From: JAJEAD01 sp965221555
GTDB lineage: Bacteria; Pseudomonadota; Gammaproteobacteria; HK1
Reading direction: 5' to 3'
Assembly: GCA_965221555.1 (NCBI GenBank)
Contig: OZ244895.1
Span: forward strand, 2,604,001-2,668,000
Length of the DNA: 64,000 nucleotides
Under the pieces are notes generated by a model that was given only the letters and a program-made list of their open reading frames with translations, was not told the DNA's origin and ran no database searches. This document shows, piece after piece, positions 8,630 to 17,527 of this stretch. How positions within the stretch are numbered: the first letter of the stretch is position 1; each line of letters begins with the position of its first letter. Both the position numbers and the translations under genes were made by a program.

Positions 8630-9162
8630 AGCCGCGCCACCTCGTGCCCCTCCTTGGCTTCGCCGCCCTTGCGCTGCTGCTGTGGATCGGCCTCGGACTC
8701 GATCCGAGGGTGGTGTCCTCCCCTCTGGTGGGCAAAGCGGCGCCGGACTTCTCGTTGCCGCGCCTGGAGGATCCCGCCCGGCGCTTCGAACGCGCGGATC
8801 TGCTCGGACAGGTCAGCCTCCTCAACGTATGGGCGACCTGGTGCGCCGGCTGCCGGGACGAACATCCGCTGCTCGTCGAGCTTGCGCAAAGCGGCGCCGT
8901 GGCGATCTTCGGCATCAACTACAAGGACCAGTACCGTCCCGCGCTCGACTGGCTGCAACGTTACGGCAATCCCTACGTCACGAGCGGCTACGACGCGCAG
9001 GGGCTCACGGGAATCGATTTCGGGGTGTACGGACTGCCCGAGACCTTCGTCATCGACCCCGACGGAAACATCGTCTACAAGCACGTCGGCCCCCTCGATT
9101 ACGCGGTATGGCGCGAACGCATCCTGCCTGTCGTCGAAAACCACCGGGAGCGCTCGGGGTGA
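8626..9162 (+). CDS. ccmG: Thiol:disulfide oxidoreductase CcmG/DsbE
   Basis: A 178-residue membrane-anchored periplasmic thioredoxin-like protein that keeps apocytochrome haem-site cysteines reduced. An N-terminal anchor (about 6-25) precedes a thioredoxin fold with WCAGC (C73, C76) and a cis-proline in YGLPETF. The ATG at 8626 overlaps the ccmF stop, and the ccmH GTG overlaps its own stop. Confidence 0.94.
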   Translation: MKPRHLVPLLGFAALALLLWIGLGLDPRVVSSPLVGKAAPDFSLPRLEDPARRFERADLLGQVSLLNVWATWCAGCRDEHPLLVELAQSGAVAIFGINYKDQYRPALDWLQRYGNPYVTSGYDAQGLTGIDFGVYGLPETFVIDPDGNIVYKHVGPLDYAVWRERILPVVENHRERSG

Positions 9163-9602
9163 GGGACTTTTTCCTCGCGCTCGCCTTGCTCGCATGCGTC
9201 GCACCGGCGTCGGCGACCGTGTTCGAGCCGCGGGAGTGGAGCGACGAGCGCTACCGGCAGCGCTACCACGATCTCATAGAGGAGCTGCGCTGCCTGGTGT
9301 GCCAGAACCAGAGCATCGCCGACTCCGACGCGGAGCTCGCGGCCGACCTTCGCCGGATCGTCTACGAGATGCTGGAACGCGGCGAGAGCGACGAGGCGAT
9401 CACCGCGTACATGAGCGAGCGCTATGGCGCCTTCGTGCTCTACCGCCCCCCCCTTTCCCCTGCCACCCTGGCGCTGTGGGCGGGACCGGCGCTCTTCGCG
9501 ATCCTCGGCGCCACGATTCTCTTCGTGACCCTGAAACGCCGCCGCGCCCGGAGCGCGGCGGGGCGCGCGGGGGCGGCGCACATCACTGGTGGAGAACCCT
9601 GA
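9159..9602 (+). CDS. ccmH: Cytochrome c maturation protein CcmH (short, CcmL-type)
   Basis: A 147-residue protein with a signal sequence, the LRCLVCQN redox motif (C45, C48) and a C-terminal membrane helix (about 103-124). This is only the thiol-redox half of E. coli CcmH; the TPR-containing CcmI half is neither fused nor encoded next. The GTG start at 9159 overlaps the ccmG stop in GTGA. It is the last gene of the ccm row; the next gene converges on it. Confidence 0.92.
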   Translation: MRDFFLALALLACVAPASATVFEPREWSDERYRQRYHDLIEELRCLVCQNQSIADSDAELAADLRRIVYEMLERGESDEAITAYMSERYGAFVLYRPPLSPATLALWAGPALFAILGATILFVTLKRRRARSAAGRAGAAHITGGEP

Positions 9603-9638
9603 ACCGCGTACCGTGACCGGCGAAGGCGCCCGGGCGGC

Positions 9639-10649
9639 TCACCCGTTGCCGTAGAACTCCCGATACCAGTCGACGAAGTGCGCGAGACCGGTCTCAAGCG
9701 GAGTCCCGGGACGGTAGCCGAGCTCCTGCGACAGCGGCCCGAGATCGGCGCTGGTGCTCTCGACATCGCCGGGCTGGGGGCCTACCAGGTTGCGTTTCGC
9801 CACGGTTCCAAGGTGCCCCTCCAGCACCGAGATGAAACGGTCCAGGCTCACCGAACGCCCGTTGCCGACGTTGTAGAGGCGGTACGCGGCGCGACTGGTG
9901 CCGGGGTCCGGCGCCTTCGGATCCCACGCGGGGTTCGGCTCGGGCGTTCGGTCGAGTACCCGCACCACGGCGTCCACCGCATCGTCTATGTAGGTGAAGT
10001 CGCGCCGGTTGCGGCCCTCGTTGAAGACCTCGATGGGCTGGCCGCCGAGGATCCGATCCGTGAAGCTGAAGTAGGCCATGTCCGGGCGTCCCCACGGTCC
10101 GTAGACGGTGAAGAAGCGCAAGCCCGTCACCGGCAGCGCGTAGAGATGGCAGTAGCTGTGCGCCATCGCCTCGTTGGCCTTCTTGGTGGCGCCGTAGAGC
10201 GAGACAGGGTGATCGGCGACATCGTGAACCGAGAACGGGGTCCTCGCGCTCGCCCCGTACACCGAGCTCGAGGACGCAAACACCAGGTGCCGGGGCGGGT
10301 AGCGCCGGCAACACTCGAGCAGGTTCGCGAAGCCGACGAGATTGCTCTCGATGTAGTCCCCGGGGTGCGTGAGCGAACGGCGCACTCCCGCCTGGGCGGC
10401 AAGGTGCACCACCTGGTCCGGCGCCTCGGATGCGAACACGCGATCCAGAAGGGCGGCGTTGCCGAGGTCGCCGCGCACGAGCCGAAAATCCTCCCCCGGA
10501 CAGAAGTGCGCGATTCTCGCCTCCTTGAGCGCGGGGTCGTAGTAGGCGTTGAAGTTGTCGAAGCCCACCACGCCGTCGCCGCGGGCGAGCAGGCGCCCGC
10601 ACAGCGCCGCGCCGATGAATCCGGCGGCTCCCGTTACCAGGACTTTCAC
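9639..10649 (-). CDS. NAD-dependent sugar epimerase, UDP-glucuronate 4-epimerase-like
   Basis: A 336-residue extended short-chain dehydrogenase. The Rossmann motif GAAGFIG is near the N-terminus, followed by DNFNAYYDPALKEAR, which is characteristic of UDP-glucuronate/UDP-GlcNAc C4 epimerases. SSSSVYG and the catalytic YGATKK are also present. I chose the GTG at 10649 because GGAGAG precedes it; the ATG further upstream would overlap divergent gshA and add an unrelated extension. It probably makes a precursor for capsule or O-antigen, in keeping with the nucleotide-sugar dehydrogenase and manC at 41-43.6 kb. The substrate is inferred, not proven. Confidence 0.82.
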   Translation of the reverse strand: MKVLVTGAAGFIGAALCGRLLARGDGVVGFDNFNAYYDPALKEARIAHFCPGEDFRLVRGDLGNAALLDRVFASEAPDQVVHLAAQAGVRRSLTHPGDYIESNLVGFANLLECCRRYPPRHLVFASSSSVYGASARTPFSVHDVADHPVSLYGATKKANEAMAHSYCHLYALPVTGLRFFTVYGPWGRPDMAYFSFTDRILGGQPIEVFNEGRNRRDFTYIDDAVDAVVRVLDRTPEPNPAWDPKAPDPGTSRAAYRLYNVGNGRSVSLDRFISVLEGHLGTVAKRNLVGPQPGDVESTSADLGPLSQELGYRPGTPLETGLAHFVDWYREFYGNG

Positions 10650-10698
10650 TCGAGCTCTCCGCGCCCTGCGTACCGGGCATCTCGCATTGTAGGACCAA

Positions 10699-12375
10699 AT
10701 GCCGCAGAATCCGCCCGCGTTTTCCAAGACCCCGCGAATCGATGCCCAGCGTGCGTCGGCGAACAGGCGCCGATTGATCAAGACCGCTCAGCAACGCCTG
10801 ACGCAACTCACGGTCTCCCGAGGCGACGGATACCTCGCGGGCGGCCTGACCGGGCTCGAAAAGGAGTCGCTGCGAGTAGACCGCGACGGCGCGATATCGC
10901 GGCGTGCTCATCCGCGGGGGCTCGGGTCCGCGCTCACCCATCCCCACATCACCACCGATTTCTCCGAAGCGCTCATCGAGCTCATCACCCCGCCGCTCGC
11001 CGATCTTCGAAGCACCCTCGCCTTCCTCCACGATCTGCACGTCTACGTGCTCGGGCGCCTGGAGGCGGACGAGATGCTCTGGACCGCCAGCATGCCCTGC
11101 CGGGTGGAGGGAGACGTGAGCGTACCCATCGCGCGCTACGGCAGCTCCAACGTCGGAATGATGAAGCACGTCTACCGGGTGGGCTTGAGTTACCGGTACG
11201 GACGCATCATGCAGGCGATTGCCGGGGTGCATTTCAACTATTCGCTCCCGCACGCCCTGTGGCGCCCCCTGAAGGAGATGGAGGGCGACGCATCCCCCAT
11301 GTCCCTCTTCGTGTCCGATCGCTACTTCGCTCTCATCCGCAACTTCCAGCGCATGGGCTGGATAGTCCCCTATCTCTTCGGGGCCTCGCCCGCGCTGTGC
11401 CGATCCTTCCTTGGCGGCGATCGCGAGCGCTTCGATCCTTTCGACGAAGGCACGCGTTACCTTCCCTTCGCCACGTCGCTTCGCATGAGCGACATCGGGT
11501 ACAAGAACAACAGCCAGTCGGGGCTCGCGATCTCCTACGACGGACTCGAGCGCTACGTCGAGAGCCTCGCCCGGGCGATCGAGACCCCGAGCCCCGAGTT
11601 CGAGGCTTTCGGGGTGGAGACGGCAGGCGAGTACCGACAGCTCAATGCCAACGTGCTGCAGATCGAGAACGAGTACTACAGCTTCGTGCGCCCCAAACAG
11701 GTCGCGCGCTCCGGAGAGAAGCCCACCGTGGCGCTTCGCCGTCGCGGCGTCGAGTATGTGGAGGTGCGCGCACTCGACCTCAGTCCCTTCGAAGCTGTCG
11801 GAACCAGCGAGTCGCAGCTTCGCTTCCTCGAGGCCCTGCTCATTCTCTGCCTGCTCACCGACAGCCCGCCCATCGACGCGTCCGAAGCGCGGAAAATCGA
11901 CGCCAATCAGGAGCTGGTCGCACGCCAGGGCCGGGACCCCCATCTCGTGCTCCAGCGGCGTGATCGCGAACAGCGCCTGCGCGACTGGGCCGAAGAGATC
12001 CTCGACTCGTTGCAGGGTATCTGCGAGTGCCTGGACCGCGCGGGTGCCGACCACGTCTACCGTCGTGCTCTCGACGAACAGCACGACGCGCTGCGCCACC
12101 CGGAAGGACTCCCCTCCGCACGCGTCCTGGACGAGATGCGCTCACGGCGCGAGAGCTTCTTCGATTTCGCGATGCGCAAGTCCGAAGAGCACGCCCGCGC
12201 CTGGAGAGCGCAACGCCAGAACGCGCGGCGGCAGAGCGAGCTCACCGCCATGAGCGAGGCGTCGCTGCGGGATCAGGCCCAGATCGAGGCGACGGACCGC
12301 GTCGGCTTCGCCGAGTATCTCCGAGCCTACTTCAACGAAGAGCTCGATGTCGCCGAGGCCACCGAGGCATTGTGA
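10699..12375 (+). CDS. gshA: Glutamate-cysteine ligase, type 1
   Basis: A 558-residue cytoplasmic enzyme that joins L-glutamate and L-cysteine with ATP, the first step of glutathione synthesis. It has the E. coli-type architecture: GLEKESLRV near the N-terminus, DFSEALIELITPP, then GVHFNYS and the NVLQIENEYYSFVRPK block mid-protein. The length is slightly above the E. coli enzyme because of an N-terminal extension of about 30 residues. It is divergent from the epimerase gene and overlaps the next gene by GTGA. Its presence with gor indicates a glutathione-based thiol system. Confidence 0.95.
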   Translation: MPQNPPAFSKTPRIDAQRASANRRRLIKTAQQRLTQLTVSRGDGYLAGGLTGLEKESLRVDRDGAISRRAHPRGLGSALTHPHITTDFSEALIELITPPLADLRSTLAFLHDLHVYVLGRLEADEMLWTASMPCRVEGDVSVPIARYGSSNVGMMKHVYRVGLSYRYGRIMQAIAGVHFNYSLPHALWRPLKEMEGDASPMSLFVSDRYFALIRNFQRMGWIVPYLFGASPALCRSFLGGDRERFDPFDEGTRYLPFATSLRMSDIGYKNNSQSGLAISYDGLERYVESLARAIETPSPEFEAFGVETAGEYRQLNANVLQIENEYYSFVRPKQVARSGEKPTVALRRRGVEYVEVRALDLSPFEAVGTSESQLRFLEALLILCLLTDSPPIDASEARKIDANQELVARQGRDPHLVLQRRDREQRLRDWAEEILDSLQGICECLDRAGADHVYRRALDEQHDALRHPEGLPSARVLDEMRSRRESFFDFAMRKSEEHARAWRAQRQNARRQSELTAMSEASLRDQAQIEATDRVGFAEYLRAYFNEELDVAEATEAL

Positions 12376-13001
12376 GAGAGCCCGACGAGCTGGCGCGGCT
12401 GCGCGTATTCCCGGGACGCCCGGAACACTTTCGTCCTCTCGATCCCCGACTCGGGGCGTGGGCGCGCGCGCTCGCCGCCGCGAAGCCGGGCTCTGCCCTG
12501 CTGCACCTTTGCGAGTCGAGCGACGAGATCGCGCTGTGGATCCGCTCCGGTATGGACCTCGGCAGCCGCCTCGTCGTCGTGTCACCCGAAGCGCAAGCGT
12601 GCAGGGCGCTCGATCACGTCCTCGGCTTCGATCTCCAGATCACCTGTCATTGCCAGCCGCCCGACGCGTTTCTCGAGGATGTGCGCTCCCACCGCTTCGG
12701 CCTCATCGTCCACGACGGCGTACCGCGGGACGCGGGGCGCATCGAACGCACCTGGGAGGTGCTCTCCCCGGGAGGTCTGCTCCTGGTGTGCGGGTTGGAC
12801 GCGCGCTCGGGAATGCCGAACGCTTCCCCGGCGGCGGATCTGATTGGCGAGCTCACAGACGCCGCGCTGGCCTGTGACGCGGGTATCGAGGGCACCCTGC
12901 TTGCGACCCGGGTGACGCCCGTGCCTTCTCCCACGAGGCGCGGTGGCCGCAGAGCGCGGCGGGACCCGGGATCCGTCACCGCCCTTCGTCCCCACGGGTG
13001 A
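12372..13001 (+). CDS. Predicted O-methyltransferase-like protein
   Basis: A 209-residue soluble protein starting at a GTG that overlaps the gshA stop, so the two are translationally coupled. The middle has a Rossmann-like layout resembling class I SAM-dependent O-methyltransferases: LLHLCESSDEIALW, LVVVSPE, FGLIVHDGV and a late LSPGGLLLVCG. The glycine-rich SAM loop is poorly conserved, so catalytic activity is doubtful. The C-terminal 25 residues are basic and probably disordered. Function is unknown; a link to glutathione metabolism is suggested only by position. Confidence 0.6.
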   Translation: MREPDELARLRVFPGRPEHFRPLDPRLGAWARALAAAKPGSALLHLCESSDEIALWIRSGMDLGSRLVVVSPEAQACRALDHVLGFDLQITCHCQPPDAFLEDVRSHRFGLIVHDGVPRDAGRIERTWEVLSPGGLLLVCGLDARSGMPNASPAADLIGELTDAALACDAGIEGTLLATRVTPVPSPTRRGGRRARRDPGSVTALRPHG

Positions 13002-13038
13002 GTGGCCGCCCTTGGCCCCCGCGGGTGTCGAAGCACGG

Positions 13039-14631
13039 TCAGGGCCGCAGAACCTCGCCGCCGTCGTCCTCGGTCCTCGCACCGTCTCGCATGGCGAGAC
13101 GCCCGTTGACGAGCACGTGGACGATGCCCGTCGCGTACTCGCGTGGCTTCTCGATCGTGCAACGGCTCTCGATCCTCGCCCGATCGAAGACCGTGATGTC
13201 CGCTTTCAATCCCGCTCGCAGTCGGCCCCGGTCGCGGATCCCGACGCGCTCGGCCGGTAGCGAGGTCATGCGGCGGATGCCCTCCGCGAAGGAGAGCACG
13301 CTGCGCTGGCGTACGTACAGCGCGAGGAAACGCGCCGCCCAGCCGTACCCGGAGATGGACCCGAGGTGTTTGGCGAGCTCCCCGTAGGGTGCGAGCGCAA
13401 GCGTGTCGGAGATCACGGCACAGCGCGGGTCCCCCAGGCAGAGCTCGATGTCGGCGTCGTCGAAGCTGTGCGAGGTCCAGAGCAGTCCCCCCATCAATTC
13501 GCCCTCCTCGAGCATCAGGTCCAGGGCCGCGTCGAAGGGGGTGGTGTTTCGCATGCGTCCAATGTCGGCAAAGGTCGCCCCGACCAGGTCGGGGTTCGCC
13601 TCGCTGTTCAGCAGCGCGATGTCGTGCCAGCGCTCGTCGGTGACGAGCAGCCACATGTGCTTGGGGTTCAACTTCATCCGCTCGCGGGTAGCCGGGTCCT
13701 TCAGGCGCTCGAGGATGCCGGGGATTCCGCCCTCCTGGGCCCACGGCGGCAGGATCGCGCTGATCAATGTGTGGTTCCATTCATGGGGAATGACGTCGAA
13801 GGCGACATCGACCCCGTGGCGCTCGGCCGCCGCAATCATCTCCAGGGTGTGCGCCATCGCATGCGCGGGCGCACCGTACTTGGGCTGGATGTGGGAGATC
13901 TGCAGCCGGGCCGAGGCGTTGCGCGCGGTGCACAGCGCCTCCTCGAAGCCGAGATCGTAGTAGGCGTCCCGGTTGCGCACGTGGGTCGCGTACAACCGAT
14001 CCCGGCGAGCCGCGACGTTGCACAGCGGGATGATGTGCTCGGGCGCGCAGATGCTGCCCGGCCAGTACTCAAGACCGGTGGAGAACCCGTAGGCGCCCTG
14101 GTCGAAGGCCTCGTCGAGGAGCTCCGCCATCGTTCGGGTCTCCTCGATATCGGGCGTGCGCAGTTCGTCGCCCATCACCGCACGGTGCACCGCGCCATGC
14201 CCGACGAAAGCGGCCACATTGACGCCGAGAGGCGCCGAGCCCAGCCGCTCCAGGTATTCCCCGAAGCTCTGCCAGCTGAGCTCCACGCTGCTGTCCTCGG
14301 AGTACCCGATCGCACCGTGGGCCGCGTGCTCGCGGCTCGTGACCGGCGCGCAGCTATGGCCACACTGGCCGATCACCTCGGTGGTCACCCCCTGGTGGAC
14401 CTGGCTCTCCGCCCGGCCGTTGACCAGCAGGGTGAAGTCCGAGTGGGTGTGCAGGTCGATGAAGCCGGGGCTCACCGCTCGGCCGTCGAGCTCCAGACGC
14501 TCGCCCGCCTCCTGGCCGGCCAGGTCGCCAATGCACGCGATGCGTCCATCCTTGACCCCGATGTCCGCGCCGAAGGCCTCCGCTCCCGTGCCGTCGAAGA
14601 CCTCGCCACCGGCCAGTATCAAGTCAAGCAT
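13039..14631 (-). CDS. N-acyl-D-amino-acid deacylase (D-aminoacylase family)
   Basis: A 530-residue amidohydrolase. The composite barrel begins with DLHTHSD (metal-binding histidines, about residues 60-66), followed by a GQCGHS segment with the bridging-cysteine position. Later come ATHVRNR and SHIQPKYG histidines and a SDTLALAP aspartate. These match D-aminoacylases, which remove the acyl group from N-acyl-D-amino acids. The ATG at 14631 has GAGGG upstream; an in-frame ATG at 14772 adds residues unlike the family. It is divergent from a complete peptide ABC importer, which suggests the importer feeds it. Confidence 0.85.
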   Translation of the reverse strand: MLDLILAGGEVFDGTGAEAFGADIGVKDGRIACIGDLAGQEAGERLELDGRAVSPGFIDLHTHSDFTLLVNGRAESQVHQGVTTEVIGQCGHSCAPVTSREHAAHGAIGYSEDSSVELSWQSFGEYLERLGSAPLGVNVAAFVGHGAVHRAVMGDELRTPDIEETRTMAELLDEAFDQGAYGFSTGLEYWPGSICAPEHIIPLCNVAARRDRLYATHVRNRDAYYDLGFEEALCTARNASARLQISHIQPKYGAPAHAMAHTLEMIAAAERHGVDVAFDVIPHEWNHTLISAILPPWAQEGGIPGILERLKDPATRERMKLNPKHMWLLVTDERWHDIALLNSEANPDLVGATFADIGRMRNTTPFDAALDLMLEEGELMGGLLWTSHSFDDADIELCLGDPRCAVISDTLALAPYGELAKHLGSISGYGWAARFLALYVRQRSVLSFAEGIRRMTSLPAERVGIRDRGRLRAGLKADITVFDRARIESRCTIEKPREYATGIVHVLVNGRLAMRDGARTEDDGGEVLRP

Positions 14632-14658
14632 CGTCGTACCCTCTCGTGTGGTCTGAAC

Positions 14659-14686
14659 GGCGGACACGGTCGTGAGAGTGTCCGCC
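14659..14686. promoter_or_regulatory. Dyad in the divergent deacylase/ABC promoter region
   Basis: A perfect 9-bp inverted repeat GGCGGACAC / GTGTCCGCC with a 10-base centre lies just upstream of the deacylase start. It could be an operator or a leader hairpin. Confidence 0.35.
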
Positions 14687-14692
14687 CGCCCC

Positions 14693-14713
14693 TGGTGATA
14701 GTCCCGATCACCA
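14693..14713. promoter_or_regulatory. Second dyad, possible operator
   Basis: TGGTGAT and ATCACCA, a perfect 7-bp inverted repeat with a 7-base centre, sit midway between the divergent deacylase and importer genes. The size and position suit a dimeric repressor site. The regulator is not in the window. Confidence 0.4.
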
Positions 14714-14839
14714 CAGGGTAGGTGGGCGTGGTATCGAAGACAAATCAACCGGTGCGCGGTGGAAATCCCCACGATTGATCCCTGCCGACCGGCCGTGCCA
14801 CCATCGCGAGGCTGTGGAAACTACGGAGGAGTCAAAACA

Positions 14840-16411
14840 ATGAGATACCTGCTCGCATCGGTCCTGTCGATCTTCGCCGCGACGGCCGCCGTGACCGCCG
14901 ACACCCCCCAGCAGGGCGGGACGATGGTGTACATGTCGGGCAAGATCCCCAGCTTCGATCCGCTTCACGGCCAGTACAACGTGGGGCTGGTGTCCTCGAA
15001 CATCTTCGCCAGCCTGACCCGGCTGAACGAGAACAACGAAGTCAGTCCCTATCTTGCGGAGTCCTATTCCGTTTCCGACGACGGGCTGACCTACACGTTC
15101 AATCTCGCGAAGAACGCGAAGTTCCACGACGGAGAGCCCGTCACCGCCGAAGACGTCGTGTTCTCGCTCGGCATCATCCGCGAGCGGCACCGCTTCGGCC
15201 CCCAGATGTTCGGACCGATCGAGACCATCGAGACGCCGGACGACCATACCGTGATTCTCCGGCTGTCCCAGCCCCACGGTCCGCTCCTTCTGGCCGCGAC
15301 GACCCCCAGGCAGTTGCCCATCATGCCCAAGCACGTCTACGGCGAGGGGGACTTCTCGGCGAACCCGGCGCACAAGAATCCCGTCGGCTCCGGTCCCTTC
15401 CGGCTGAAGGAGCACAAGATCGACGAGTACGTCCTGCTGGAAAGGGATGAAAACCACTTCCGCGAGGGATACCCCCTGCTCGACCAGATCATTTTCCGGG
15501 TCGTGACCGACAAGACCGCCATGCGGGTCGGTCTGCAGCGCAACCAGTTCCACCTCGCCGGCGTTGCGACGGTGACGCGCTACGGCGACATCAAGAACTT
15601 CGAGGAGATCCCGCATCTGGCGCTCACGCGCGTGAAGAGTCCCTCGGGCGGCGCCGCCATTCTCGAGTTCAACCACCGCGACGAGCGTTTCGCCAACGTC
15701 AAGGTCCGCCAGGCCATCGCCCACGCGGTCGACAACGAGTACATCTCGAATGTCTTCCACGGCGGATGGACCCTGCCCTCCGTCGGCCCCTTCCCGCAGA
15801 CCAACGTCTTCTTCGACGAGAACATCGAGGGACGCGAGTACGACGTCGAGAAGGCCAACCGGCTGCTCGACGAGGCGGGCTACCCCCGTGGTGACGATGG
15901 CGTGCGCTTCGAGATGAAGGTGCTCTACATCGCACCGCCTCACGAGCCCGATGTCCAGATCGTTCTGGGCGAGTATCTCGGGGTCGCGCTCAAGGATGTC
16001 GGCATCAAGGTGGTCCAGGAGGCGATGCCCGGGGCGGCCGCGTGGTCGAAGCGCATGGCCGACTGGAGCTACGAGACTTCGATCATCCTGGCCGGCGACA
16101 AGATAGACCCCGCCATCGGCATCGGCCGCCTCTACCGTTGCGACAACATCAAGAATCAGGCCTACACGAACACTTCGGGCTACTGCAATTCCGCGGTGGA
16201 CGATCTCTTCGTGCGCGGCGCGATGGAGCCCAATGTCGAGAAGCGCCAGGCCATCTACAGCGAAGTCCAGGCCATGCTGCTGGAGGAGATGCCGCTGTTC
16301 TGGCTTACCGATTCGACCAACCTCTGGTTCAACCACAAGGACCTCGCTTTCCCGTCGTACGGATACGGCGAGTTCTGGGACGAGGTGTACTGGAAGACGC
16401 CCCAGGAGTAA
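14840..16411 (+). CDS. Peptide-type ABC transporter, periplasmic binding protein
   Basis: A 523-residue family-5 extracellular solute-binding protein. A Sec signal peptide is cleaved near residue 20 (TAAVTA-DT) and there is no lipobox cysteine. The chain then has the family features of a FDPLHGQYN start, FHDGEPVTAEDVVFS, and the C-terminal half with DEAGYPRGDD. A strong GGAGGA precedes the ATG at 14840; an upstream in-frame ATG would place the signal peptide internally. It opens the operon of two permeases and two ATPases. The ligand (di/oligopeptide, or possibly acylated D-amino acids given the divergent deacylase) is inferred. Confidence 0.9.
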   Translation: MRYLLASVLSIFAATAAVTADTPQQGGTMVYMSGKIPSFDPLHGQYNVGLVSSNIFASLTRLNENNEVSPYLAESYSVSDDGLTYTFNLAKNAKFHDGEPVTAEDVVFSLGIIRERHRFGPQMFGPIETIETPDDHTVILRLSQPHGPLLLAATTPRQLPIMPKHVYGEGDFSANPAHKNPVGSGPFRLKEHKIDEYVLLERDENHFREGYPLLDQIIFRVVTDKTAMRVGLQRNQFHLAGVATVTRYGDIKNFEEIPHLALTRVKSPSGGAAILEFNHRDERFANVKVRQAIAHAVDNEYISNVFHGGWTLPSVGPFPQTNVFFDENIEGREYDVEKANRLLDEAGYPRGDDGVRFEMKVLYIAPPHEPDVQIVLGEYLGVALKDVGIKVVQEAMPGAAAWSKRMADWSYETSIILAGDKIDPAIGIGRLYRCDNIKNQAYTNTSGYCNSAVDDLFVRGAMEPNVEKRQAIYSEVQAMLLEEMPLFWLTDSTNLWFNHKDLAFPSYGYGEFWDEVYWKTPQE

Positions 16412-16441
16412 TTCTTCCGTCGTCACCAGCGAACAGGGCGT

Positions 16442-16469
16442 GGGGGACACGTGCGCCTCGGTGTCCCCC
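16442..16469 (+). terminator. Intra-operon hairpin between binding protein and permease genes
   Basis: GGGGGACAC and GTGTCCCCC form a perfect 9-bp stem with a 10-base loop in the 144-base gap after the binding-protein gene. No T-run follows. Such a stem can act as a partial terminator or protect upstream mRNA, allowing more binding protein than permease to be made. Confidence 0.5.
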
Positions 16470-16555
16470 GCGACCCGCGTGAAGAGCGCAGCCTGCTCCG
16501 GACGGCCGCGCCGCCACCGTCCTCCCGGTAGCTGGCCGATGAGCGATACCGACAG

Positions 16556-17527
16556 ATGTCGATAGCGATCGTTCAGCGCATCGTCTACGGCGTTCTCCTC
16601 GTCTTCGCCGTCATCATCCTTGACTTCCTGCTGATACAGGCCGCCCCCGGCGACGTGGTCGACGTCCTGGTGACCGAGGCGGGGGGCGGAGACCCCGCGA
16701 TCGCCGCGCAGATCCGCGCCGCCTACGGGCTCGACAAGCCCGTCCACGTGCAGCTTCTGACCTACCTGGGGAAGATGCTGAGCGGGGATCTGGGCCACTC
16801 CTACTACTACGACGAACCGGTCCTCTCGCTGCTGCTGAGTCACCTGCCGGTGACCCTGATGCTGGTCGTCTCGGCGCTGGTGCTGGCGGTGTGCATCGGC
16901 ACCCTGTTCGGCGTGATCGCCGCGATGCGCCCGCACGGCATTTCGAGCCATGTGGTCACCGTGTTCTCGCTGCTCGGCTACGCGACCCCGGTGTTCTGGC
17001 TGGGGATGATGGTGCTGCTCCTCTTCGCGCAGTACTTCCCCCTCTTTCCGGCCTTCGGGATCCGCACCATCCCGGTCCCGGACACGGCGCTTGCCAGGGC
17101 CCTGGACGTTCTCCACCACCTGGTACTGCCGACCTTTACCCTGTCGATCCTGTACCTGGCCGCCTACAGCCGCCTCTCGCGGGCCTCGATGCTCGACGTG
17201 CTCGGCTCCGACTACGTGCGCACCGCGCGCGCGAAGGGCCTGGAAGAGCCCCTCGTCGTCTTCAAGCACGCGCTCAAGAATGCCGCCCTGCCGATCGTGA
17301 CGATCGCGGGCCTGCAGGCCGGCGCCGTGTTTTCGGGCGCGGTGCTGGTCGAAACGGTGTTCAGCCTGCCGGGGATCGGCCCGCTGCTCTACGAGTCGAT
17401 CCTGCGCCGCGACTACCCGGTCATGCTGGGAGTGCTCTTCGGCGCCGCGGTGACCACGGTCGTGGCCAACATCATCACCGACCTCGTCTACCGCGTCATG
17501 GATCCGCGGATCAGGGCCATTTCCTAG
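16556..17527 (+). CDS. Peptide-type ABC transporter permease, DppB-like
   Basis: A 323-residue inner-membrane permease with about six helices. The EAA-loop region DYVRTARAKGLEE (about 218-230) contacts the ATPase. The N-terminal helix followed by the QAAPGD segment is typical of the DppB/OppB class. It ends in TAG overlapping the GTG start of the second permease by one base. Confidence 0.92.
   Translation: MSIAIVQRIVYGVLLVFAVIILDFLLIQAAPGDVVDVLVTEAGGGDPAIAAQIRAAYGLDKPVHVQLLTYLGKMLSGDLGHSYYYDEPVLSLLLSHLPVTLMLVVSALVLAVCIGTLFGVIAAMRPHGISSHVVTVFSLLGYATPVFWLGMMVLLLFAQYFPLFPAFGIRTIPVPDTALARALDVLHHLVLPTFTLSILYLAAYSRLSRASMLDVLGSDYVRTARAKGLEEPLVVFKHALKNAALPIVTIAGLQAGAVFSGAVLVETVFSLPGIGPLLYESILRRDYPVMLGVLFGAAVTTVVANIITDLVYRVMDPRIRAIS

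Noticed and set aside
9678..12099. Long frames on both strands across the epimerase and gshA
   Set aside because: They are shifted or antisense to two well-conserved genes and show arginine/alanine-rich chance composition.
14708..17269. 853-residue minus-strand frame opposite the binding-protein and permease genes
   Set aside because: It is antisense to family-conserved ABC transporter genes; no family features and biased composition.
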